Source of the DNA: Photobacterium pectinilyticum
GTDB taxonomy: Bacteria > Pseudomonadota > Gammaproteobacteria > Enterobacterales > Vibrionaceae
Assembly (NCBI RefSeq): GCF_024357955.1
Contig: NZ_JANEYT010000012.1
Location: 35,441-99,440, forward strand
DNA length: 64,000 nucleotides
Direction of reading: 5' to 3'
The translations under genes and the position numbers were made by a program. Positions 25,806 to 35,091 of the stretch are shown here, piece by piece (the first letter of the stretch is position 1; the number at the start of each line of letters is the position of its first letter). The notes under the pieces are model-generated. The model ran no database searches. It was not told the DNA's origin and worked only from the letters and a program-made list of their open reading frames with translations.

Positions 25806-26864
25806 CTACATAATCGGTAAATACAGGGTGAATTTGGTATGGCCTGGCCAGCTGACGACTTCAATCTTGCCTTGATGCTGGTCGACCAGGTTCTGTGCAA
25901 TAGACAGTCCCAGCCCGGTTCCGCCCTCGCGTCCGGTGATCATGGGGTAGAACAGGGTGTCCTGGATATCACTCGGGATCCCTGGGCCATCGTCGATGAT
26001 GTCGATTTTGGCGGCAACCCGGTATCGCTTGCCGTGGATCAGTGTCTGATGGGCGATACGGGTCTTGAGGGTAATATTACCGCCACTGTGTTGCTTGAGC
26101 GCCAATGAGGCATTGCTGACAATATTGAGGATAGCTTGCTCGAGTTGGTCGGCATCCATGGTGAAATCGGGCAGGCTGGGATCATAGTCGCGGTGCAGAT
26201 GGATATCCTCGCCACAATCAATACTGATCAGCTGACGGACTTTTTCCAGTACCACGTGAATATTGTCTTGCTGACGGTTGCCTGGGCGCTGCGGCCCGAG
26301 TAGGCGATCGACTAGGTTGCGTAGTCGGTCGGCCTGCTCGATGATCATCTGGGTGTATTCGGTGTAGCTCGGATCGGGCAAGGTTTTTTCCAGCAGCTGG
26401 GCGGCACCGCGCAAGCCACCCAGTGGGTTTTTGATTTCATGCGCCAACCCGCGCACTAATTCCTTGGCGGCTTGTTGCTGGGCGTGCTGGCTGAGCTCTT
26501 GGCTGATCCGACGTTGTTGATCAATAGGCTTGAGCTCGAGCAATATCAACAACTCGCGCTGCCATGACAGCGGACTCGCATTGAGCTCGAGGGTATGGTG
26601 GCGACCGTCGATGACAAAGGTGAGATCGCTGTCAGCCAACCCTTGCCCACTTTGAAGGGTGTCGGAAATAAGGCCCAGATCTAACGATGTGTGCTGGAGC
26701 AGATCTGGGAAGCGGGTGTTGTTGAGTCGACGCTTGCTGAACGACAGCAGTTGCTCGGCTGCCGGGTTGACATAGCGTATGGTCAGCGACTCATCGAGTA
26801 ATACGATTGCCGTGACTTGGTTGTCCAGGATCAGGGAAGAAAAGTCAGCCGTCACAGTTACCAT
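25806..26864 (-). CDS. glnL: NtrB (NR-II), nitrogen sensor histidine kinase
   Basis: A 352-residue soluble kinase. A PAS domain (ILDNQVTAIVLLDESLTIRY...) is followed by the H-box LAHEIKNPLGGL with the phosphorylated His at 142, the N-box ILNIVSNASLAL, the G1 box DDGPGIP and G2 GGTGLGLSIA. With PII (GlnB) it phosphorylates or dephosphorylates NtrC according to nitrogen status. It is 10 bases from glnG and cotranscribed with it. An NtrC palindrome lies 41 bases upstream, which suggests autoregulation. Confidence 0.97.
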   Translation of the reverse strand: MVTVTADFSSLILDNQVTAIVLLDESLTIRYVNPAAEQLLSFSKRRLNNTRFPDLLQHTSLDLGLISDTLQSGQGLADSDLTFVIDGRHHTLELNASPLSWQRELLILLELKPIDQQRRISQELSQHAQQQAAKELVRGLAHEIKNPLGGLRGAAQLLEKTLPDPSYTEYTQMIIEQADRLRNLVDRLLGPQRPGNRQQDNIHVVLEKVRQLISIDCGEDIHLHRDYDPSLPDFTMDADQLEQAILNIVSNASLALKQHSGGNITLKTRIAHQTLIHGKRYRVAAKIDIIDDGPGIPSDIQDTLFYPMITGREGGTGLGLSIAQNLVDQHQGKIEVVSWPGHTKFTLYLPIM

Positions 26865-26870
26865 CCTTGT

Positions 26871-26921
26871 TGGTGCAGTTCATCATGGTGCACTGAACTG
26901 CCAATGCACCACATTGGTGCA
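26871..26921 (-). promoter_or_regulatory. NtrC binding sites upstream of glnL
   Basis: TGCACCA-cat-TGGTGCA at 26905-26921 is a perfect NtrC palindrome. Two further TGGTGCA half-sites lie at 26871-26877 and 26886-26892, next to the glnL start codon. In E. coli NtrC bound before glnL represses it. Confidence 0.88.
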
Positions 26922-26975
26922 ATCAAGTGTAGCCTGTCTGCCTGGTATCGTGAACGAAAAAATGGCAAGCGCCTG

Positions 26976-27530
26976 TTATTTGGGCACTGGGAGTGGTGCC
27001 GGGCGCTGGTTGATACGGGCACGGTGCAAGAAGACAGTTATTTCTTCAGATGATGCAATAACCTTGCCGTGTTTTAGCAACTCTACCTGTAGGGTATGGC
27101 TGCCGCGGTCAATATTGGTGAGAGGCCAAATTAGTTGGGCCTGCGGGCGGTCGTAGATTTCACCATCGAGGCGCAACCGGGTGCTGTGGCCTTGGTTGAG
27201 TTTGCGGTTACTCGAAGCCATGACTGTTAGGTTGCCCTGGTTGTCGCGTACGGTTTGCTGATCGGACGGACTGGTCAGCTGAATGCTTGCGGCTGGCAGG
27301 GTCGACTCGTTTGGTTGCTCAGTGTCGAGGTCTGTTTCTGCGACGAGAGGTTGGGGATCCGTTGATTCTTGGGGGGCCTGAATGCTTATCACCGATGCGC
27401 CAGGGAAGGGCTGGTCGGAAAAGTGGGTAACGCCATCTTCATCTTGCCAGGTATACATTTCGCTGGCGGCTGTGGTGGTTGAAATTAGCAGTACTGCTGT
27501 TAGCAAGCGGGATATTCTAGTTCTGTACAT
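26976..27530 (-). CDS. Exported DUF4124-domain protein
   Basis: A 184-residue protein with a signal peptide (residues 1-22) and directly after it the DUF4124 motif EMYTWQDEDGVTHFSDQP. The remainder is low in conserved features, with a C-terminal beta-rich stretch (STRLRLDGEIYDRPQAQLIW...). DUF4124 proteins are periplasmic or envelope proteins without known biochemical role. It lies between glnA and glnL in the same direction but after the glnA terminator, and the strong NtrC site lies behind it, so its link to nitrogen control may only be positional. Confidence 0.85.
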   Translation of the reverse strand: MYRTRISRLLTAVLLISTTTAASEMYTWQDEDGVTHFSDQPFPGASVISIQAPQESTDPQPLVAETDLDTEQPNESTLPAASIQLTSPSDQQTVRDNQGNLTVMASSNRKLNQGHSTRLRLDGEIYDRPQAQLIWPLTNIDRGSHTLQVELLKHGKVIASSEEITVFLHRARINQRPAPLPVPK

Positions 27531-27593
27531 TTTTGTTATCAGACGGTGGATGATCCCTCATTGTTGGCATTGGGGTTGGTCGGTAACAAGATC

Positions 27594-27620
27594 AAAAAGG
27601 CCAGCTTGTGAAGCTGGCCT
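27594..27620 (-). terminator. glnA terminator
   Basis: On the minus strand AGGCCAGCTT and AAGCTGGCCT with a three-base loop are followed by TTTT, 33 bases after the glnA stop. Confidence 0.88.
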
Positions 27621-27652
27621 AAATCTATAATGTCGAGCTGTTTATCAGTTAC

Positions 27653-29062
27653 TTAAACTGAGTAGTACAGTTCGAACTCTAGTGGGTGCGTGGTCATGTT
27701 GATTTTTTCAACATCCTGAGACTTCAAGCCGATGTAAGAATCGATGAAGTCGTCAGAGAATACGCCGCCAGCGGTTAGGAACTCACGGTCATCGTCAAGA
27801 GCTTGTAGTGCGCCCTGTAGAGATTCGGCAACGGTTGGGATTTCTGCTGCTTCTTCTGCTGGTAGGTCATACAAGTCTTTATCCATCGCTTCACCCGGGT
27901 GGATCTTGTTCTGGATACCGTCAAGGCCAGCCATCAGCATTGCTGCAAATGCTAGGTACGGGTTAGCGGCTGGATCACCGAAGCGAACTTCGATACGGCG
28001 TGCTTTCGGGCTTGGTACCACTGGGATACGGATAGAAGCCGAACGGTTACGTGCAGAGTAAGCCAGCATTACTGGTGCTTCGAAACCAGGAACAAGACGC
28101 TTGTACGAGTTTGTCGCTGGGTTAGCGAAGGCGTTGATTGCACGTGCGTGCTTGATGATACCGCCGATGTAGTAAAGCGCCATTTCAGAAAGGCCGCCGT
28201 ACTTGTCGCCAGCGAACAGGTTAACACCGTCTTTCGCCAGTGACTGGTGAACGTGCATACCGCTGCCGTTATCGCCTACTAGTGGCTTAGGCATGAATGT
28301 CGCAGTTTTACCAAATGCGTGAGCAACGTTGTGTACAACGTACTTGTAGATTTGGATTTCATCCGCTTTGGTTGTTAGCGTGTTGAAACGGGTAGCGATT
28401 TCGTTCTGGCCTGCCGTTGCAACTTCGTGGTGGTGCGCTTCAACAACCAAGCCCATTTCTTCCATGATTAGACACATGGCTGAACGGATGTCTTGTGAAG
28501 AATCAACCGGTGCTACTGGGAAGTAACCACCTTTCACGCCAGGACGGTGGCCTTTGTTACCGCCTTCGAAATCTGAACCTGTGTTCCAAGCCGCTTCTAC
28601 GTCGTCGATCTTGAAGAAAGAACCAGACATATCAGTGGCAAACTTCACGTCATCGAACAGGAAGAACTCCGGCTCAGGACCGATCAATACAGTGTCTGCA
28701 ACGCCAGTTGCACGCATGAAGTCTTCAGCACGCTTGGCAATAGAGCGAGGGTCACGGTCGTAGCCTTGCATTGTTGCAGGCTCTAGGATGTCACAGCGGA
28801 TGTTCAGTGTTGCATCTTCTGTGAATGGGTCTAGTACCGCGCTAGCTGCATCCGGCATCATTACCATATCTGACTCGTTGATACCTTTCCAACCAGCAAC
28901 AGAAGAACCATCAAACATCTTGCCTTCTTCAAAGAAGTCAGCATCGATCTGGTGGGATGGGATAGAGATGTGCTGCTCTTTACCTTTGGTATCGGTAAAG
29001 CGTAGGTCAACAAACTTAACTTCATTTTCCTGGATCAGCGCTAGTACACTTTCTACTGACAT
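27653..29062 (-). CDS. glnA: Glutamine synthetase type I
   Basis: A 469-residue enzyme, the same length as in E. coli. It has [12 protein letters not shown], the glutamate-binding motif, [15 protein letters not shown], the ATP-binding [17 protein letters not shown], the Glu flap region ([20 protein letters not shown]) and the adenylylation tyrosine in MDKDLYDLP near residue 398. It makes glutamine from glutamate and ammonia. Upstream are a sigma-54 promoter and a perfect NtrC palindrome. It shares the 485-base gap with divergent typA. Confidence 0.99.
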   Translation of the reverse strand: MSVESVLALIQENEVKFVDLRFTDTKGKEQHISIPSHQIDADFFEEGKMFDGSSVAGWKGINESDMVMMPDAASAVLDPFTEDATLNIRCDILEPATMQGYDRDPRSIAKRAEDFMRATGVADTVLIGPEPEFFLFDDVKFATDMSGSFFKIDDVEAAWNTGSDFEGGNKGHRPGVKGGYFPVAPVDSSQDIRSAMCLIMEEMGLVVEAHHHEVATAGQNEIATRFNTLTTKADEIQIYKYVVHNVAHAFGKTATFMPKPLVGDNGSGMHVHQSLAKDGVNLFAGDKYGGLSEMALYYIGGIIKHARAINAFANPATNSYKRLVPGFEAPVMLAYSARNRSASIRIPVVPSPKARRIEVRFGDPAANPYLAFAAMLMAGLDGIQNKIHPGEAMDKDLYDLPAEEAAEIPTVAESLQGALQALDDDREFLTAGGVFSDDFIDSYIGLKSQDVEKINMTTHPLEFELYYSV

Positions 29063-29146
29063 CTTGAATAACCTCCGGTGTTAGATTGGGCATCAGGCCG
29101 CAATAAATTAGGAATGAGCGTGTTTCGCTCTATTGCTAAAAGACAA

Positions 29147-29162
29147 TGCGATAACTGTGCCA
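29147..29162 (-). promoter_or_regulatory. Sigma-54 promoter of glnA
   Basis: Minus-strand TGGCAC-N5-TCGCA has GG and GC ten bases apart; only one base deviates from TGGCAC-N5-TTGCA. It lies 85 bases before the glnA start codon. Confidence 0.8.
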
Positions 29163-29245
29163 ACTTTTCAAAGCCCCAAAATAGCGCACTTAGCAGGTAT
29201 CTGAGGCTGAATTTGTCCATCGCTTGCACTGTTATGGGGATTCCT

Positions 29246-29262
29246 TGCACCAAGTTGGTGCA
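29246..29262 (-). promoter_or_regulatory. NtrC enhancer site of glnA
   Basis: TGCACCA-agt-TGGTGCA is a perfect palindrome about 100 bases upstream of the sigma-54 promoter, the usual enhancer distance. A weaker half-site (TGGTGC, 29285-29290) may be a second site. Nothing else clear is in 29291-29500. Confidence 0.9.
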
Positions 29263-29547
29263 GTATGGATTGTTATCCCTTTAATGGTGCGCGTATCTAC
29301 ATTAGCCCAGCGCGATATATTGTCAATTGGCTCGGCCGGGAAAAGTTGATCGAAAAGGCGTTCGGAGGGGGGGCTTTACTGGCCTGCGATGAAGCAAAAT
29401 GCCTGGTTAGAGCAAGTAGAACGAAAAAGGCGGTGATATAAATCACATATTACGTGGGTTTTGGCGTAAAATCTGTTAGATTATGAGCCGTTTTTTTAAC
29501 CAAGTAGCGCCATCCGGTTGCTGCATGTTCTGAGTGAATGTGAATCC

Positions 29548-31377
29548 ATGTCTAATCCACAGATCGATAAATTAAGAAATATCGCAATTATTGCGCACGT
29601 TGACCACGGTAAAACCACCCTGGTTGACAAACTGCTTCAGCAGTCTGGCACGTTAGAGTCTCGCGGTGACGTTGAAGAACGCGTAATGGATTCCAACGAC
29701 ATCGAAAAAGAGCGTGGTATTACCATTCTTGCTAAGAACACAGCAATTAACTGGAATGATTACCGCATCAACATTGTAGATACTCCAGGACACGCCGACT
29801 TCGGTGGTGAAGTTGAGCGTATCATGTCGATGGTTGACTCTGTATTGTTGATTGTTGATGCTGTTGACGGCCCAATGCCTCAGACGCGTTTCGTAACTCA
29901 GAAAGCGTTTGCCCACGGCCTTAAGCCTATCGTTGTTATCAACAAGATCGACCGTCCGGGCGCACGTCCTGAGTGGGTTATGGATCAAGTATTTGACCTG
30001 TTTGATAACCTAGGTGCAACAGATGAGCAGCTAGACTTCACGACTGTTTATGCTTCAGCTCTTAATGGCTGGGCAACAATGGATGAAGGTGAAGTTGGCG
30101 AGAACATGGAGCCATTGTTCCAAGCGGTTGTTGATACGGTTGACGCCCCAAGCGTTGACGTTGATGGCAGCCTACAGATGCAAATCTCTCAGCTAGACTA
30201 CAGCTCTTACGTGGGTGTTATCGGTGTTGCTCGTGTAACCCGTGGCTCTGTGGTACCAAACCAGCAGGTTACTATTGTGGGTGCTGATGGTAAGACACGT
30301 AACGGTAAAGTCGGTACGGTATTGGGTTACCTTGGCCTTGAGCGTCACGAAGTTGAAAAAGCAACGGCGGGCGATATCATTGCAATTACAGGTCTTGGTG
30401 AACTGAAAATCTCTGACACTATCTGTGATGTGAACGCGGTTGAGGCTCTGCCTGCTCTGTCTGTTGATGAGCCAACTGTAACCATGACGTTCCAGGTCAA
30501 CACGTCTCCGTTCGCAGGTAAAGAAGGTAAGTTCGTTACTTCACGTAACATTCTTGAGCGCCTACAGAAAGAATTGGTACACAACGTTGCACTTCGCGTT
30601 GAAGAAACGGATAACCCAGATCGTTTCCGTGTTTCAGGTCGTGGTGAGCTTCACCTGTCTATCCTGATCGAAAACATGCGTCGTGAAGGTTTCGAGCTAG
30701 CAGTATCACGCCCAGAAGTTATCATCAAAGAAGAAGATGGTCAGCTAATGGAACCGTACGAAACGGTTACCATCGATGTGCTAGAAGAGCACCAAGGTGG
30801 CATCATGGAGAACATCGGCCTACGTAAAGGTGAGCTGACTGATATGTCTCCAGATGGCAAAGGCCGTGTACGTATGGACTTCATGATGCCTTCACGTGGT
30901 CTGATTGGTTTCCAAACGGAATTCCTAACGCTAACTTCAGGCTCTGGTCTGATGTACCACACGTTTGACCACTACGGTCCACACAAAGGTGGCGTAATTG
31001 GTCAGCGTAACAACGGTGTTCTAATTTCAAACGCAACAGGTAAAGCGCTAACTTATGCGTTGTTTAACCTGCAAGAGCGTGGCCGTCTGTTTGCTGAGCA
31101 TGCCGACGAAGTTTACGAAGGCCAGGTTATCGGTATTCATAACCGTTCTAACGATCTGACTGTAAACTGCCTGAAAGGTAAGCAGCTGACGAACGTACGT
31201 GCGTCTGGTACCGATGAAGCGCAGGTGCTTTCGCCACCAATCAAGCACACACTTGAGCAAGCGCTAGAGTTCATTGATGAAGATGAGCTAGTAGAAGTAA
31301 CACCAGAAAACATTCGTATCCGTAAGAAACTGCTTACTGAAAACGAACGTAAGCGTGCAAGCCGTACAGCAAAATAA
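29548..31377 (+). CDS. typA: BipA/TypA, ribosome-associated translational GTPase
   Basis: A 609-residue EF-G-like GTPase: G1 [15 protein letters not shown]2 [10 protein letters not shown]3 [14 protein letters not shown]4 VINKIDRP, then domain II, the EF-G-like domains III and V ([15 protein letters not shown]) and the BipA-specific C-terminal domain with the basic tail ([21 protein letters not shown] region). It is needed for ribosome assembly and stress or cold growth. The frame opens at 29518, but [14 protein letters not shown] at 29548 is the family start. Codon use (e.g. many GTT/CGT) suggests high expression. Confidence 0.98.
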   Translation: MSNPQIDKLRNIAIIAHVDHGKTTLVDKLLQQSGTLESRGDVEERVMDSNDIEKERGITILAKNTAINWNDYRINIVDTPGHADFGGEVERIMSMVDSVLLIVDAVDGPMPQTRFVTQKAFAHGLKPIVVINKIDRPGARPEWVMDQVFDLFDNLGATDEQLDFTTVYASALNGWATMDEGEVGENMEPLFQAVVDTVDAPSVDVDGSLQMQISQLDYSSYVGVIGVARVTRGSVVPNQQVTIVGADGKTRNGKVGTVLGYLGLERHEVEKATAGDIIAITGLGELKISDTICDVNAVEALPALSVDEPTVTMTFQVNTSPFAGKEGKFVTSRNILERLQKELVHNVALRVEETDNPDRFRVSGRGELHLSILIENMRREGFELAVSRPEVIIKEEDGQLMEPYETVTIDVLEEHQGGIMENIGLRKGELTDMSPDGKGRVRMDFMMPSRGLIGFQTEFLTLTSGSGLMYHTFDHYGPHKGGVIGQRNNGVLISNATGKALTYALFNLQERGRLFAEHADEVYEGQVIGIHNRSNDLTVNCLKGKQLTNVRASGTDEAQVLSPPIKHTLEQALEFIDEDELVEVTPENIRIRKKLLTENERKRASRTAK

Positions 31378-31400
31378 TTGCTAACTGATTGCCGTTAATC

Positions 31401-31432
31401 AATCCCCCCATCGGTGCTACCATGGGGGGATT
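31401..31432 (+). terminator. Hairpin after typA
   Basis: AATCCCCCCAT and ATGGGGGGATT form a perfect 11-bp stem with a 10-base loop. The T-run is weak (GTTGTAT), so termination is likely but not certain. Confidence 0.65.
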
Positions 31433-31468
31433 GTTGTATCTGGCCCTACAAAAAAAGAAGAACAGACT

Positions 31469-31999
31469 ATGCAGCCCATAATTATTACCGGGGGACCGGG
31501 ATCCGGGAAAACCTCGCTGCTGGATACGTTGGCACAGCGAGGATATATGACTTTTCCTGAAGTCTCCCGTAGCCTGATCCGTGAGCAGGCCGCTTTGCTT
31601 GACGGGGTTCTCCCCTGGACCGATTTGCCGCGCTTTGCTGCGCTGTGCCTTGAGATAATGAACAACCAGCGCGAGCAGGCCCGGCGAGGGACCATGCCGG
31701 CATTTGTCGACAGGGCGATTGGCGATATTTGTGCTTACCTGACTATTGGCGGCGAGAGGGTTGACGAGCACTATTGGGCGATGGCTAAAGGGTACTTTCC
31801 AACGGTTTTCGTCTGTGCCCCGCATGCCGATATTTATGTACAGGATGACGAGCGGCCGCACAGTTTTGTCGAGGCAGAGCAAATCCATGCCCAGTTGGTA
31901 TCAACCTACCGTGAGCTTGGCTACGAGGTGGTCGATGTGCCGTGGGACAAGATAGAAGAGCGGGCCAGCTGGTTACTGGCCCGGCTCAAGCAGGAATAA
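31469..31999 (+). CDS. P-loop AAA-family ATPase/kinase-like protein
   Basis: A 176-residue single-domain nucleotide-binding protein. Walker A is ITGGPGSGKTSLLDTLA at residues 6-22; FPEVSRSLIREQ and the Walker B-like FVDRAIGDICAYL follow; the end WDKIEERASWLLARL is helical. This fits the AAA_28 group of small ATPases, some close to nucleotide or dephospho-CoA-like kinases. Its substrate is unknown. It follows typA by 91 bases and converges on the DUF2959 gene. Confidence 0.8.
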   Translation: MQPIIITGGPGSGKTSLLDTLAQRGYMTFPEVSRSLIREQAALLDGVLPWTDLPRFAALCLEIMNNQREQARRGTMPAFVDRAIGDICAYLTIGGERVDEHYWAMAKGYFPTVFVCAPHADIYVQDDERPHSFVEAEQIHAQLVSTYRELGYEVVDVPWDKIEERASWLLARLKQE

Positions 32000-32008
32000 A
32001 TAGGTAGG

Positions 32009-32650
32009 TTAGCTGCGCTGCAACTGGGAGATAAAGCGCTCGGACTCGGTGATAGCGGCTTCCATGTCGGTGATCGCCCGCTGGATATCCCGTTGCAGTG
32101 ACTGGAATTCTCCCTGTAGAGAACCAATTGCGGCTGCATTGAGGTTATGCTTTAAGTACAGGGTGTTATCCCGTAGGGTATCCAGTACCGGATCCATTTT
32201 CTGCTCGGCGCGATGCATCGCACTGAGCATGCGCTGGTATGAGGCTTTAGTGCTGTTGAGCTTTGTTTCGCTGTCGCGGCGCAGCTTGCTGTTGCTATAC
32301 AGGGACAGCTCATCTTGCCATTCAGCAAACAGGGCGTCGGCGACATCTTCAATGGCAGCGATGCGTTCACGTACTTTCTCGGCAGCCTCATCGCTGGCCT
32401 CGTACTGATCGTTGACTTGGTTGTAGGCGCTTTCCAGATCGCCGCCGTCAAATTGGTTGAGTGCCTTCACTGCATCGAGTGCACTGGTAAATTGCTGTTG
32501 GGCGTCTTGCTGGGCCTCGTTGGCATCCTCGACCCGGTCGACCATGATGTCACGTTTGTGGACGCCGACTTGTTCCATGGCAGAGTAATAGGCACTTTGG
32601 CAACCGGTTAGGGCGGTGAGGCTGAGAAAGATCGCAAGCAGGTAGGGCAT
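32009..32650 (-). CDS. DUF2959 lipoprotein
   Basis: About 213 residues. The start at 32650 has GGAG six bases upstream and gives a lipoprotein signal (MPYLLAIFLSLTALTGC, lipobox LTGC). The mature part is almost wholly helical and coiled-coil-like, with QDAQQQFTSALDAVK and KLNSTKASYQRMLSAM. This is the DUF2959 pattern; its function is not known. Divergent from yihY, with about 60 bases between them. Confidence 0.85.
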   Translation of the reverse strand: MPYLLAIFLSLTALTGCQSAYYSAMEQVGVHKRDIMVDRVEDANEAQQDAQQQFTSALDAVKALNQFDGGDLESAYNQVNDQYEASDEAAEKVRERIAAIEDVADALFAEWQDELSLYSNSKLRRDSETKLNSTKASYQRMLSAMHRAEQKMDPVLDTLRDNTLYLKHNLNAAAIGSLQGEFQSLQRDIQRAITDMEAAITESERFISQLQRS

Positions 32651-32709
32651 AGTTGACTCCATGTGTCCTAATATGTGAAAAGTGACTGTGAATACAAGCA
32701 AATAATGAC

Positions 32710-33693
32710 ATGACTATGGCTGACAAACCAATAACTAGCAAGCATACATGGCGCCAGCGGACGCGGAACTTCATGGCGTTTTCCGGTTATTTATACCACC
32801 GGGTCGGGCACGATCGATTGACCGTGACGGCGGGATCGATGGCGTATGTGACCTTGCTGTCCTTGGTGCCGTTGATCACTGTGGTGCTGTCGGCTCTGTC
32901 GTCTTTCCCGGTGTTTGCCGGGCAGGGGGAGCTGCTACAGAACTTCGTGATTGAGAATTTTGTTCCGGCCGCGGGCGAGGTGGTGAAACAATACCTCAAT
33001 GAGTTCGTCGCCAATGCCGGGAAGATGACGGCGGTAGGGGTGGCCGCCCTGTTTGTGGTGGCGATGATGCTGATTTCCTCCATCGATAAATCGCTCAACT
33101 ATATTTGGCGGGTGCATGAAAAGCGCCGCCCGGTGATCTCGTTTTCGATTTACTGGATGGTACTGACACTCGGTCCGATTTTAGTCGGGTCGAGTATTGC
33201 TGTTAGCTCCTACCTCGGCTCGCTCAATCTACTCGGTAGTGAAGCTGTCAACGGCTTGCTGCAGCGATCTCTACGTTGGTTGCCAGTGATCATGTCGAGC
33301 ATGGCTTTTTTGGTTTTGTATCTGCTGGTGCCTAATACCAAGGTGCATTTCCGTCATGCCTTGGTCGGTGCGGTGATTGCCAGTGTCTTGTTTGAACTGA
33401 GCAAGAAGGGGTTCGCCCTTTATATTACCAATTTCCCTTCATACCAGGTGATTTACGGTGCCTTGGCGGTGGTACCTATTTTATTTGTCTGGGTGTATTT
33501 GTGTTGGTGTATTGTATTGTTCGGAGCCGAGATCACCGCTAGCCTTGGTGAAAAGAGCCATTGGCACCCCGAAACCAAGGGCTGGCAAACTACGGTACCG
33601 ACCCAGGCCGAATTATCGGGTATCCAACAGTCTGCAGTTCCAGACACAGACATTCAACAGACTGACATTATAGGAAAAGGTAAAAACGAATGA
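32710..33693 (+). CDS. yihY: YihY/BrkB-family (UPF0761) inner-membrane protein
   Basis: A 327-residue integral membrane protein with about six transmembrane segments. Family motifs: [50 protein letters not shown] and [20 protein letters not shown]. Despite the old RNase BN/BrkB label its function is unknown. It overlaps dtd in an ATGA junction; yihY-dtd-fabY is the same order as in E. coli. Confidence 0.93.
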   Translation: MTMADKPITSKHTWRQRTRNFMAFSGYLYHRVGHDRLTVTAGSMAYVTLLSLVPLITVVLSALSSFPVFAGQGELLQNFVIENFVPAAGEVVKQYLNEFVANAGKMTAVGVAALFVVAMMLISSIDKSLNYIWRVHEKRRPVISFSIYWMVLTLGPILVGSSIAVSSYLGSLNLLGSEAVNGLLQRSLRWLPVIMSSMAFLVLYLLVPNTKVHFRHALVGAVIASVLFELSKKGFALYITNFPSYQVIYGALAVVPILFVWVYLCWCIVLFGAEITASLGEKSHWHPETKGWQTTVPTQAELSGIQQSAVPDTDIQQTDIIGKGKNE

Positions 33694-34127
33694 TTGCACT
33701 GATCCAACGGGTGAGCGAAGCCAGCGTAACAGTGGATGGCCAGGTGACTGGTGCTATCGGCAAGGGCTTGCTTGTTCTGCTTGGTGTAGAGAAAGGCGAC
33801 GATGAAGCCAAAGCCAAGCGACTGCGTGAAAAAGTGTTGGGCTACCGGGTATTCGAAGACGAAGACGGTAAGATGAATCTCAATGTCCAGCAGGCGGGTG
33901 GCAGTGTATTGGTCGTTTCGCAGTTCACATTGGCGGCAGAGACAAAGAAAGGGATGCGCCCGGGCTTCTCCAACGGTGCCGCGCCACAGGACGCCGAGCG
34001 GATGTATGAATATTTTGTCGAATGCTGCCAAGAAACAGGGATCAAAACGGAAACCGGTATCTTTGCTGCTGATATGAAAGTGGCACTGCTGAATGACGGC
34101 CCGGTAACCTTCTGGTTGCAGGTATAA
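33690..34127 (+). CDS. dtd: D-aminoacyl-tRNA deacylase
   Basis: A 145-residue protein, the standard length. It starts [17 protein letters not shown] and has the two signature loops, [11 protein letters not shown] (SQxxL) and the C-terminal NDGPVTFWL (NxGPVT), that form the active site at the dimer interface. It removes D-amino acids from mischarged tRNA. Its start overlaps the yihY stop (ATGA). Confidence 0.98.
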   Translation: MIALIQRVSEASVTVDGQVTGAIGKGLLVLLGVEKGDDEAKAKRLREKVLGYRVFEDEDGKMNLNVQQAGGSVLVVSQFTLAAETKKGMRPGFSNGAAPQDAERMYEYFVECCQETGIKTETGIFAADMKVALLNDGPVTFWLQV

Positions 34128-34170
34128 TGATAAAAAGGCGTATTGCCTAGGAATGCTGGAGAAGGATTTC

Positions 34171-35091
34171 ATGTTTCGACTTGTCACCCCACAAACGGAA
34201 GAAGAGCTAGCCAGCTATTACGACTTTCGCTGGCGTATGCTGCGGGAGCCTTGGCATATGCCGATCGGCTCTGAGCGAGATGCCTATGATGGCCTCAGCA
34301 GCCACCGGATGATCGTCAGTGACAATGGTCAGACGATTGCCATTGGCCGGTTGTATATGACGCCGGATAATGATGGCCAAATTCGCTACATGGCGGTACA
34401 TCCGGATCATCGCCATCAGGGGATGGGGGCTATCGTGTTGATGGCATTGGAATCACTGGCCCGAGAAGAAGGCGCAAAGCGACTGGTCTGTAATGCCCGC
34501 GAGGATGCGATTCCCTTCTATCTACGTAGCGGTTTTACCAACCAGGGAGAGTTGAGCGAGGAAAAAGGGCCGGTCAGGCATCAGCAGATGCTCAAGCACC
34601 TCGAGCCGCTGGCCGAAGTGGTCCGTCATCCTGATTGGTGTCAGGAGTTGCAGGCGTTGTGGCAGTCCCAGATCCCGATCAGTGAAAGAATGGGGGTGAA
34701 GATAAGTCAGTACACTGGCTACCGCTTTGAGGTCAGTGCCCTGATCAATGCCAACCTCAATACCAAAGCCAACATGTTTGCCGGCAGTATCTTCACCATG
34801 GCGACACTTGCAGGCTGGGGCTTTGTCTGGATGCTATTGAAAGAGCGAAAATACAAAGCTGATATCGTTCTGGTTGATAGCCATATCCGTTATCGATCCC
34901 CGGTCAAGGAGCGGCCGCGTGCGGTTGTCACCGTTGAAGATCTCGAGGGGGATGTTGAGCGTCTTGCCAGTCACCGCAAAGGCCGAGCTATCGTCAAGGT
35001 CAACGTATACAGCGGCGATGAGTTGGCATCGACCTTCACCGGCACTTACATGTTATTGCCGACACAAGTCGAAACCGACACCGTCTGCTGA
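34171..35091 (+). CDS. fabY: FabY (YiiD), GNAT plus hotdog-fold acetoacetyl-ACP synthase
   Basis: A 306-residue fusion protein. The N-terminal GNAT domain (residues 1-145) has the acetyl-CoA motif VHPDHRHQGMGAIVLMALE; the C-terminal hotdog thioesterase-like domain (about 165-300) has NTKANMFAGSIFTMATLAGW and SHIRYRSPVKERPRA. This architecture is that of E. coli YiiD, now FabY, which can start fatty acid synthesis. The frame is open six codons earlier, but MFRLVTPQTEEELASYY matches the family start. Its last 46 bases overlap the end of the converging AsmA-like gene. Confidence 0.9.
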   Translation: MFRLVTPQTEEELASYYDFRWRMLREPWHMPIGSERDAYDGLSSHRMIVSDNGQTIAIGRLYMTPDNDGQIRYMAVHPDHRHQGMGAIVLMALESLAREEGAKRLVCNAREDAIPFYLRSGFTNQGELSEEKGPVRHQQMLKHLEPLAEVVRHPDWCQELQALWQSQIPISERMGVKISQYTGYRFEVSALINANLNTKANMFAGSIFTMATLAGWGFVWMLLKERKYKADIVLVDSHIRYRSPVKERPRAVVTVEDLEGDVERLASHRKGRAIVKVNVYSGDELASTFTGTYMLLPTQVETDTVC

